A stretch of 17,135 nucleotides of DNA from Ichthyophonus hoferi. Its lineage: Eukaryota; Opisthokonta; Ichthyosporea; Ichthyophonida; Ichthyophonidae. The translations under genes were made by a program, and so were the position numbers. Below the pieces are notes generated by a model. The model saw only the letters and a list, made by a program, of their open reading frames with translations, was not told where the DNA came from and ran no database searches. Location: contig NAOQ01000997.1 in assembly GCA_002751075.1 (NCBI GenBank), forward strand, positions 1 through 17,135, read 5' to 3'. The first letter of the stretch is position 1. Every line of letters starts with the position of its first letter. Below, one piece after another: positions 9,321-17,135 of the stretch.

Positions 9321-9554
9321 TTACTCATGTATGTTGACTAATAAAGCAAGGTTTACCCGGTCTGACGGAATAAATCGAGTCTTCGTTGTATCCTTTGAAA
9401 TTTTTGCATCTGAAGGGTGTATATTTTCTGCAATTTTCATATGCCCTTTGCTTAGCAGACCTAATAATTTAATCAATGAACTACTAATAAAAAAGCCCGG
9501 TGGAATGCTTTGTTTTATGTAGTAACAGTTTATTGTTAAAAGCTTTACGCATTT
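9321..9554 (-). pseudogene. Exon-like open frame, faint NF-YB histone-fold resemblance
   Basis: About 78 codons are open on the minus strand, ending at TAA 9323-9321. The middle reads HMKIAENIHPSDAKISKDTT. This resembles the first helix and loop of NF-YB histone folds, typically of the form RIMKxAIPxxxKIAKDAKE: MK, an I-P turn and KI-KD are shared. The expected following helix (ECVQECVSEFI) is not present in the continuation TRFIPSDRVNLALL, and no upstream start is evident. It may be one exon, a decayed copy or coincidence. The opposite strand is also open over 9331-9522. Confidence 0.2.
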
Positions 9555-11700
9555 TTAACTGCACTATAGCAAAGTTAATTATAAAACATTAATACCTTGT
9601 TATTCATATAAATCTGGTTTAAGACAACTGTCTGGTATTCATTTCTAGATTTCATTACAGTATAGTATAAATCATAGTTTCAAATTATTTTAAATAAATA
9701 TACCATGACTAATATTAGTTCGCATATTAATACATATTGTTTTATTATTATTTTCTACTTCTCATCTATGACAGTATTAGTTCAGTTATGTTTCCATACA
9801 AAGCATTTTCATATGCGTTATATTCATTCCTTAATATTGTAATAGGTTGTATTCAATAACTAATACTAATTCACTCAACGATTTTATCTGATGTTTGTTT
9901 GTATACTCTTGAAGGACTAAACAGCATGGTGTGCAGTTATAAAAAAACAAAAATAACACTAACACAATAATCTGGGCCACGCACTCCAGTGTGTGTCAAT
10001 CTATATTATGTATTTATTTGCACGACCTGTCTACGCAGTTTTCCTGCTTTATTATAGAGATTGTTTATTTCTGCCATAAATCACACCGCAGTTACTTAGC
10101 TGAAAAGCACCATCAATCACTTGACATCTAAATTTCCTTTGCTAAATTTTTTCAAGACTCAATTGTTTACTACCCTTAGGAAAAAGAACAAAGATTGTGT
10201 ACTAGAGAGATTAGCATTTTTAACTGAAATTTCAGAGTTAGAATGCTTTGCCAATTAATCGATCACGCTATTTAAACCTATGAAAGGTCTGATGAGATTA
10301 CTACTTCACTATTTCTATGTATTATTGTAACAGATGGAAGAAAGGTAGTAAGCAATCTCTCTCACTACAAAATTATAACTGCATTTCTTAATAGGGCTAT
10401 ATGCTGAGTATCCTAAATGTGACTTTTCGACAAATCTTTTGAAAATAGAATTCACTGCACCTTCAGATTTTGCATAATAAATTATTGTAAGACTACAGTT
10501 ACAACAAGTGGATACACGAGAATACTGCTTCATTGACAGGTTTATTGCCTCTTTCATATTTTGTGAAGTATGTCTTGACACAGTGCATCAGCTATTCATA
10601 TATTTTTTGAAATTATAAGCATTTGTGTGTATCTTTTACGCAGACAACTATGTACATTTATTGTCAAACTCAGATTATATAGTTATTGCCGATTTCTGTC
10701 CTTATAGTGAATATCTCACCCCAACCAACTATTTCAAACAGAAAATTTGGGATAACTACTTTATAGCCTTTATTCAAGATCACTACAGAATTATGTGCAT
10801 TCCCCATCTATAAATCGTCCTAAGCCTAATTATTAATAACTATGTACAGGTTAGGGGACTTTCCCATTCTTCTCACAACAAAATTGTAAGTGAAAGATAG
10901 TACTTACGATCCCTTACACTAAATGGGATCCGCAATAATAATAATAATTAATTAAGACATAGTAGTTATGAATTGCCACTTAAAGAGGTATAAATTTAAC
11001 CAATCATAGAGGTTAGTTACTAATCACTAAATGCAATTTAAAATTAATTAACCTAACACTAAGTGCAGTGTAACAAAGGTCTAATCCTTTAAGTCGAGAC
11101 CTAATCCACATATATAAATCTATCGTACTTTAACAATTACTTTCTACAATACTGCAATTAAATCAAACTAAGGATTCACATGCCCTCCTATCTATGAGGT
11201 CCGACTGATTAGTCGAACTAAAACATATTACGATGTTATGTTTATGAATGATTATATAGAACACCACAGCTTATTATGAAGTAAAATAATCAGGGCAATG
11301 CAACTACTAGTTTTAAGTTTTAGTTAAATATATATTCCTATGTACCCTGTATCAGAATGGGTATATACTAAAATGATTCAAACATTTAGGTAAATGACTG
11401 CTTATCGAAATGTCAACTAAAATATCCCGAGCACTTGACTTGAAGGGTAATATATCATAAAACATAACGTGTCTATATTATTCTCCTCATTTTATTTATT
11501 ATTTTTAATCGAGGATAATTGCTCGCTAGTAAATATCAGCTAGATATATGCGTTATTAATTACTCTGTCCGACTCTAATACAACTAGGTCAATAAATCAA
11601 TTTAGTTTTTAGTTATGGGAACGGATTCACACTATGAACCAATGAAATGATTCCAATATCACTCATGGCTCATGATTGTGCAATAAAAACAGCTCATTTG
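9555..11700. other. Gene-poor spacer with weak open frames
   Basis: This is AT-rich DNA with few microsatellites and a near-background number of CCAAT pentamers, unlike both flanks. A minus-strand frame 10315-10581 (first ATG near 10557) gives a polar, cysteine-containing product with stretches such as FKRFVEKSHLGYSAY. A plus-strand frame 10625-10813 contains YADNYVHLLSNSDYIVIADF. Neither has recognisable domains or convincing splice sites. I see no RNA gene. Confidence 0.4.
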
Positions 11701-11703
11701 CAG

Positions 11704-11738
11704 CCAATCATGTAATAGAATTGTAGTTTTGGCGGCAA
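11704..11738 (+). promoter_or_regulatory. CCAAT box plus E2F-like site upstream of the MSH6-like gene
   Basis: CCAAT lies at 11704-11708 (GCCAATCA) and TTTTGGCGGCAA at 11727-11738, the latter close to the E2F consensus TTTSGCGC / TTTGGCGGGAA. Both are about 300 bases before the proposed ATG at 12042. CCAAT and E2F sites commonly pair in promoters of S-phase and DNA-repair genes. GC-rich words are rare in this stretch, which makes the E2F-like word stand out. Confidence 0.45.
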
Positions 11739-11803
11739 CTCTCCTACTAGAATTAATAATAACTATATTTTATACAATGAATAACATAACATACACATTA
11801 GTA

Positions 11804-11831
11804 TTTTATCAGGTGTTTGAACCTGATAAAA
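11804..11831. other. Perfect 11-bp inverted repeat
   Basis: TTTTATCAGGT (11804-11814) and ACCTGATAAAA (11821-11831) are exact reverse complements separated by a 6-base loop GTTTGA. It lies between the E2F-like site and the first MSH6-like exon, so it may fall in promoter or 5' UTR. It could form a hairpin in RNA or bind a dimeric protein. Confidence 0.7.
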
Positions 11832-11931
11832 AAAATCAAACTGACCAAGAAGATTAGGGTAAACAGTAAATATGACGAAAGAGAACACAAGTGCTAAAAA
11901 AGGCAGTGGCCAAAAAAAGGGTAATTTTTCA

Positions 11932-11937
<6 letters not shown>

Positions 11938-11962
<25 letters not shown>
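11938..11962 (+). repeat. CT dinucleotide repeat before the first MSH6-like exon
   Basis: About twelve CT units are followed by TTGATCATATAG. The tract plus AG at 11977-11978 could be the acceptor of a 5' UTR intron, which would put the start codon 12042 in the second transcribed exon. Confidence 0.6.
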
Positions 11963-12041
11963 TGATCATATAGTTTCAGTGCAGAAACTTAAGAAATTTG
12001 AGTATCTAAAACGTGTCATCTCTTTAGTTGTTGGAAAGGCC

Positions 12042-15000
12042 ATGGGGCAGTCCAATATTCTTTCTTTTTTTTCTTCGGCTGGAAAGGATAAGAAGACGAT
12101 ATCAAGGTAATGCTTACTAGTATGTTTCATGCTTAATTTGACTGTAGAAATGCATGTAAAAGAGGTGATGGAAGAGGTTATGCTTGTCTTATGAATAATG
12201 TTAGTTGTAAGTGGATAGCATCCCATACTTTACTTTATTTACTTACCTATGTACATGAATATTTATTCTCCCTTATGTACACACTTACATTACATTACAC
12301 GTTTCTTTATAAATATATTTATACAGTATTAGAGATCCTGATTAGGGTATCTTCACACGTACTTCTACAATATATGCATATATATAAGCTGTAACGTATA
12401 AGAATAAAACACTTGCGTTTGAAAAAAACAAAAACAAAAAACAGAATATATTATTAACTACAATAAGCGAGTATCTTTTCCTCTCCTTCCAACTCATACA
12501 GAATGGAGTCCCAACATGCACACCCCACTGTTTAAATCTATTGCTATTTATATATGACAAATACATAATCATGTATGAGTATTTGAATGGTCCCAATATA
12601 ACCGAATTAATTAATTTTCTACACAAGTTTGATTCCGACCTATACGTATTTTCGAGTAATTATCTATATCTTCCTCAAGAATTGGCAGATATATTTATAA
12701 GTATGTACATACATACATAGTTATTATACATTTATAATCAAAATATACAATTATGAGTAGGCAGGTATTAATTGGAATAGATTTAACTTTATTTGGAATA
12801 GAGTCAACCTTATTGTTATACAAGTAGGCACAATGACATAAAATTATTCACCTAAACTACACCACCTGCATATCTAGAGCAATCCCGATATACATAGTAT
12901 AATATAATATAATATAATATCTCTGCTCTACAAGTCTAATCATATTACTGTATACCATTATGTATATATATACTGATATAAGTGTACTTCATCACAATTC
13001 CACATGCTGTTACCTTGGTAAACCCACACCCATATCACATAATTCATTAAAGGTATGCAATTTTATAAAATGCGATGACCAGTGAAATGGTCAACATAAT
13101 TTAGCAGCCAATGGTTGGATATAACTCTCAAGGACACTCTAATAACTTGCTAATAAAATACAGTGTACCACTGTAAGGTTTATGAATCTTGCAAGGATTG
13201 GCTCAGCACTGATTAAGAGTGCAGTGAAATTTTGAAAGATAGACATAGGTTGACATGATAGGACATACGAGGTTTCCTATCTGTAACCACTATAGACGAA
13301 TAAAGACAGAGCTAGCCTACCTACCCTCTCTTACATCTTTTTCGGCTCAGTTTTCTAGTGAAGAGAGCTCAGAACTAAGTAAGAGCTGCTGCCTCCATTG
13401 TTAATCATACAAGACCCTTCTATATAACCTCTAATTGAAGACCCCATACTTTTTCTTCCCTCCTTCTTCATCCTTCTCCCTCTTTCCTCGTACACACAGA
13501 ACAACCCCTGAAAATGGTGTGCTCAAGGAGGCCATTAAAAACACCAATCAGAGCACGCCGCCTTCCTCACGGACCAATGAACAAATTCTAGGACTTCTGG
13601 ATGGACCAGCACCCACTACCGCACAAAAGAATCCGAAAGTTAGGAAGTCCTTCACACCAGTTAGTACTCTCTCTACCACCTCTACCTTTAGTCCTGGATC
13701 TAACATCGATACACCCGGTAGCATCACTGTAAAGAACACCGTGGTGGAGAATGCAAAAGTAACCATGGAAACTAAACACTCTGACAAGGAGAATAAGTTG
13801 GAACAGGAGGAGGAGGAGGGCGATGATGATTGGGTTATAGGGGAAAGAAGGTCGAAGAAGAAAATTAAATATATCTTTTCATCTGATGAGGTAAGATGCC
13901 ATAAGTACTATACTATACTATATTGTACTGTACTATACTATATTGTACTGTACTATACTATATTGTACTGTACTATACTATACAATATTGTACTACACTA
14001 TACTATACTATATGGTACTGTACTATACTATACTATACTGTGCTATACTATAGTATACTATAATCTACTCTACTATACTATACTGCATTGTACTATACTA
14101 AATTATGCTATACTATACTGCACTGTACTAGTGTATTTATTGTTATTACTTTCAAATATTCAGGATCAGTTCTTATTGATATTTCGAACTTTATTATAGT
14201 TTTATGTTTAAATGTTTCTCTTATTAAAGCTAAGTCCTTATTACATAACAGAAACAAAACAAAAAAAAAACAAAAAAAAAGATCAGATTAAAATTTTATT
14301 TGGGTTTTAAGTTTCATTTCATCTAGTAATAATTCCATGATAAAGTATGATTGCTTTTAAGAAATGTTTATTTGAAAATTGGGTTTTTTCAGCTTGCCTA
14401 GTATATATGTACAATCAATTTCTCAATCTCCTACTACTATTCTCTCATTTATATCCTATACCATCTGCTATTTTACTCTCTCTCTCTCTACCTCTTTACA
14501 GTTGGCTTAGTATTATTTTCCTCTTATAGACAGGTTCAATCTATTCTTCATTCACCAATTACATCTTTTAGATTATCTTACATCCCAATCATTAGCTAAT
14601 TTAAATATCCTGGTCAATCATGACATTTCTACTATGTGCAGGATGATGAGCCCGATAAGGCAAAAGAACAGACCTATCATGAGGACGATAGCATGGATGG
14701 GGAATATATTCCTAATAAGGAAGATAAGGTAGGCTTATGATTGGCTTATATATCTACGTACATATTTTTTCTAGATTCAATGCCCCATTTATGTGTCAAG
14801 TATTTAATACTACGTAACTATGCAACGTATATATCTATATTATTATTAAACATTAATATACGTATTAATTACATAGTTCTGATATTTATGAAAGTAGGAT
14901 ATTAACTATTCCAGTGACATCGTAATAAGTTAAGTAGTATTACTTTTTCAAAACGACTGTACACATTTAAAATTTAAATATATAAAAATATTATATAAAA

Positions 15001-17135
15001 ATACTAATAGAGTAGTTTCTGTAAGAGTAACACGCAATACCAAACTAATTGCAGGATATTTTTTTTAAAAAATTATTTTCTCTAATTTATTCGCACATTT
15101 CTTATATTTGCCCTTAATCTCTTCATTTCCCCCAACGGATTTTAATTTTTAATTTTTTTAATTTAAAGTATGAATCATATCATGTTATGTATATACCTAC
15201 ATTACATATCTGCACATACAGAGGTAATTCATAACACATACAATTAATTATCATTATATTATATTATATTATATCATTATATATGCATTTACACTATATC
15301 ATACTATGATATAGTATAGTATCTTACATTACATTATATTTTATTATGTTATATCACTATATATATTTATACTATACTGTAATATAAGATAGTATCTTAT
15401 ATTGCATTATATTACATTATATTATATTTTATCCAATTATACCAGATTTTACCATCCTAATCAGGAAAGGTATAATATTATCGATGTAACTCTCAATAAT
15501 AATAGTACGTCAAATGCTTATATACAGTAATACTATAATATCTGTTTATTGTGCAAATATATGTAACATAATAATTATATAATGCAATACGACATAATAA
15601 AAATATATTTAAATATAGTATATCATACAATATAACATAACATAATTCAGTACACTTTATTGCAATATAATACACTAAGAATCATCTATATTTAGCACAA
15701 CAGCATTGATTGGTCCCCATACTAATATGTTTTGATAACCAAGGCTGCTGCCGAAGCGGAAGAAGAGGAAGAGACCAAGATGATTAGTGACTTTGAAGTA
15801 GAGGAGGATAATACCACCAATGAGGACCAGGAGATGACGTAAGTGGTGTGAGGAGGTGGTTGTTGGTATAGTTTTACAACAAGCCACATAGCCATGATTG
15901 TAGTATTGTAGTTATATTATCTTATATACATTTATCTATGCATACCTACATATATACTTACCTACCTACCTGCCTTTATATACTATATACTATATACTAT
16001 GCTGTACAATATACTGTACTATACTATATATATATATATATATATAGAAGTGAGTATTCAATGTTATCAAATGGTTTAAAACAAATAAAGATATGGTTAT
16101 ATTGTTTTGTTTGATATGTTTTTATTCATTATGGTACAAGATATAGGTATAAAGGTGCATACATACATACATATAAGTATAGATTTGTTCTGATCAAAAT
16201 GGAAAAACAAAACAAGATAAAATATCAATAGTAATAATACCTAGCTACCTGTATAAATGAATAAATAAATACAAGGATGCCTGAAGGAGTAGATATATGC
16301 ACACATAAAATTAACTTGGTCGATTTATTGGTTAAGGCCATATCTAGTAAAACATGTCTCTTCATTGGATATGGGAGGGTAGATGTGAATATTATATATT
16401 ATATATTTTGGTTTGATTGGTAGATAGCAGGGTTATCTATTCTATTATGTTATATTACAACCTATAGTTTAGCACAGTTTAATATACACTCAAGGAAATA
16501 TGATCTTACGGGTATTTGATTGGTCTTGAGTCACTTGGTACTAAAATTAAGGTAGCCTTGTATCTTCGCATCTACTTAAACCAATCAGTATGTGCGGTCT
16601 TCACCATGACCAATGATCGTTAATATCTATGTTTGGAAGGACTAGATTATTTAGTCTGATAGTAGATCTCAAGGAGAGCGAACAGATTTACTGATTGTGG
16701 CATATATATTTTACAGACACCAATCACCGGCCAGACCTAATACCGGTACAGTTGCCTCCATTCAATAGTTTATTTTATTTTTCTTTCTTTCTAGCTTCCC
16801 TATGACAGTTTTACAACTACCATGGTCTCATCTATATGCTCCTATTGTATATATATCCTTTATAACTGCCAATGATTACTTCTCTACGAAATGTAGCATA
16901 AAAGATAGATCAATAGGGCGATGATCATTGACAAGAGTGATTGGTCAATACAAATTTGATCTTTATTAAATGCACCTATAATTTTTTTACGCCAATCTAT
17001 CTATCTATCTATCTATCTATCTATGAATCTATCTATCTACCTACGAATCTATCTATCTACCTACGAATCTATCTATCTACCTACCTATCTACCTACCTAT
17101 CTATCTATCTACCTATATATCTACCTATCTATCTA
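12042..17135 (+). CDS. MSH6: MSH6-like mismatch-repair protein, N-terminal part
   Basis: Exons are 12042-12106, 13500-13890, 14642-14728, 15744-15838 and tentatively 16717-16745. Phases 2, 0, 0 and 2 match at each join. The gene continues beyond the window. The protein opens MGQSNILSFFSSAGKDKK, where Q3-I6-F9-F10 is a PCNA-interacting box (QxxhxxFF) in the place MSH6 carries it. A Ser/Thr/Pro-rich disordered segment follows, then an acidic stretch, a basic patch ERRSKKKIKYIF, then SSDEDDE, DSMDGEYIPNKEDK and a glutamate-rich segment. Human MSH6 has the same order: PIP box, disordered linker, KKRRVISDSESD, then an acidic region with VEFKPD. MSH6 pairs with MSH2 to recognise mismatches and small loops. 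The PWWP domain of some MSH6 proteins is not seen. The diagnostic mismatch-binding and ATPase domains lie outside the window, so another PIP-box nuclear protein, such as a DNA ligase I or CAF-1 subunit, is not excluded. Confidence 0.6.
12107..13499 (+). other. MSH6-like intron 1
   Basis: The donor is gtaatg at 12107. The acceptor is a long TTC-rich tract ending CACACAG at 13499. Exon 1 leaves AG and exon 2 supplies A, giving Arg22. The intron contains the separate exon-like frame at 12502-12700, an A-rich A5C-type tract at about 12421-12443, a TATAATA array at about 12896-12921, and a 7-bp inverted repeat GATAGGA/TCCTATC near 13258-13282. Confidence 0.6.
12502..12700 (+). CDS. Exon-like frame in intron 1, possibly kinase-fold (Bud32-like)
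   Basis: An acceptor with a good pyrimidine tract (CTCTCCTTCC then CATACAG, ending 12501) precedes 66 open codons. The stretch ends at a donor gtatgt at 12701 in phase 1. The translation begins NGVPTCTPHCLNLLLFIYDK and continues YIIMYEYLNGPNITELI. This is like the GVPTP…IxMEYIxG hinge segment of small kinases such as Bud32/TP53RK. The catalytic HGDLTTSN motif is not found downstream. It does not fit the MSH6-like gene: joined to exon 1 it would be read in another frame and stop within eleven codons. It may be an exon of a nested gene, a decayed gene copy or a stop-inducing cassette exon. Confidence 0.3.
13891..14641 (+). repeat. MSH6-like intron 2 with TACTA/TATTG array
   Basis: Right after the donor gtaaga, ACTATACTATATTGTACTGT-type units with a 5-base sub-period and about a 25-base higher period run from about 13905 to 14125. 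An A-rich tract with interspersed C follows at about 14249-14281. The acceptor is ATGTGCAG ending 14641. Confidence 0.85.
14729..15743 (+). repeat. MSH6-like intron 3 with ATTAT/ATACT arrays
   Basis: The donor is gtaggc. A TATTA/TATAT array spans about 15245-15430, with ACTATGATATAGTATAGT palindromic stretches near 15291-15320. The acceptor is weak (GATAACCAAG, ending 15743) but is preceded by a branch-point-like TACTAAT at about 15720-15726. The antisense open frame 15675-15887 lies over this exon and is a shadow. Confidence 0.75.
15839..16716 (+). other. MSH6-like intron 4
   Basis: It starts with a consensus donor gtaagt at 15839 and ends TTTTACAG at 16716. TACTATA-type repeats and a TA run lie at about 15985-16046. 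The right part, 16320-16716, holds several ATTGG/CCAAT pentamers. Confidence 0.65.
16746..17135 (+). repeat. Right edge with possible next exon and TATC/TACC array
   Basis: A strong pyrimidine tract and CTAG acceptor end at 16794, and an open stretch beginning LPYDSFTTTMVSS follows to a gtatat near 16847. It is in frame only if exon 5 ends at 16750 with the poor donor gttgcc, so I leave it unjoined. From about 16996 to the end runs a CTAT/CTAC tetranucleotide array with a repeated CTACGAATCTATCTATCTAC phrase. Confidence 0.6.

Noticed and set aside
9331-9522. Plus-strand 63-residue frame
   Set aside because: It has no family resemblance, its first codon is TTG, and the minus strand over the same bases reads at least as well.
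13435-13499. Start of the 254-residue plus-strand frame (MKTPYFFFPPSSS)
   Set aside because: This segment is the TTC-rich 3' end of intron 1. The exon begins at 13500 after CACACAG. The frame's tail beyond 13890 is likewise intronic microsatellite.
13548-13787. Minus-strand frames opposite the MSH6-like exon 2
   Set aside because: They are antisense shadows of an exon whose frame and splice phases fit on the plus strand.
1-17135. tRNA or rRNA genes, and intact transposons with recognisable ends
   Set aside because: Scanning for T-loop GGTTCGA-type boxes, long inverted terminal repeats and transposase or reverse-transcriptase motifs gave nothing convincing.

Overview
The window is AT-rich, microsatellite-laden, intron-rich eukaryotic nuclear DNA. 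There are no operons, ribosome binding sites or other bacterial features, and no long uninterrupted gene. Coding sequence appears only after joining short exons across GT-AG introns of about 0.1 to 1.4 kb. Reading splice sites, phase and protein family together gives three genes. (1) The 3' end of a plus-strand gene at about 98-1890 encodes a C2 domain of the type found in the centriolar protein C2CD3. (2) A complete minus-strand gene at 7987-2966, nine exons and 328 residues, encodes a mitochondrial carrier (SLC25) closest to the yeast Mme1/YMR166C group. (3) The 5' end of a plus-strand gene runs from 12042 past the right edge. It has an N-terminal PCNA-binding box, a disordered basic/acidic linker, and the look of the mismatch-repair protein MSH6.

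The organism cannot be named from this. A C2CD3-like protein, if correct, points to a lineage that builds centrioles or cilia. An Mme1-type carrier and MSH6 are widespread. An early-branching animal (a sponge, for instance) or a protist would fit; this is inference.

Layout: 1-1890 C2 gene (4 exons seen). 1891-2965 convergent intergenic spacer. 2966-7987 carrier gene, whose introns are dominated by microsatellites and short tandem duplications. 7988-12041 gene-poor spacer with a few weak open frames. 12042-17135 MSH6-like gene, whose first intron carries an exon-like, possibly kinase-related frame at 12502-12700.

The most notable points are these. The pentamer CCAAT/ATTGG is strongly over-represented in the left 5 kb, in exons and introns, on both strands and in all frames. 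Two tandem duplications in the carrier gene (period 89 bp, and 83/85 bp) straddle splice junctions and so leave extra copies of a donor and an acceptor. One carrier intron consists almost entirely of tetranucleotide repeats that also supply its splice signals. One carrier intron appears to use a GC donor. A CCAAT plus E2F-like promoter pair precedes the MSH6-like gene. No clearly new multi-gene system is visible.
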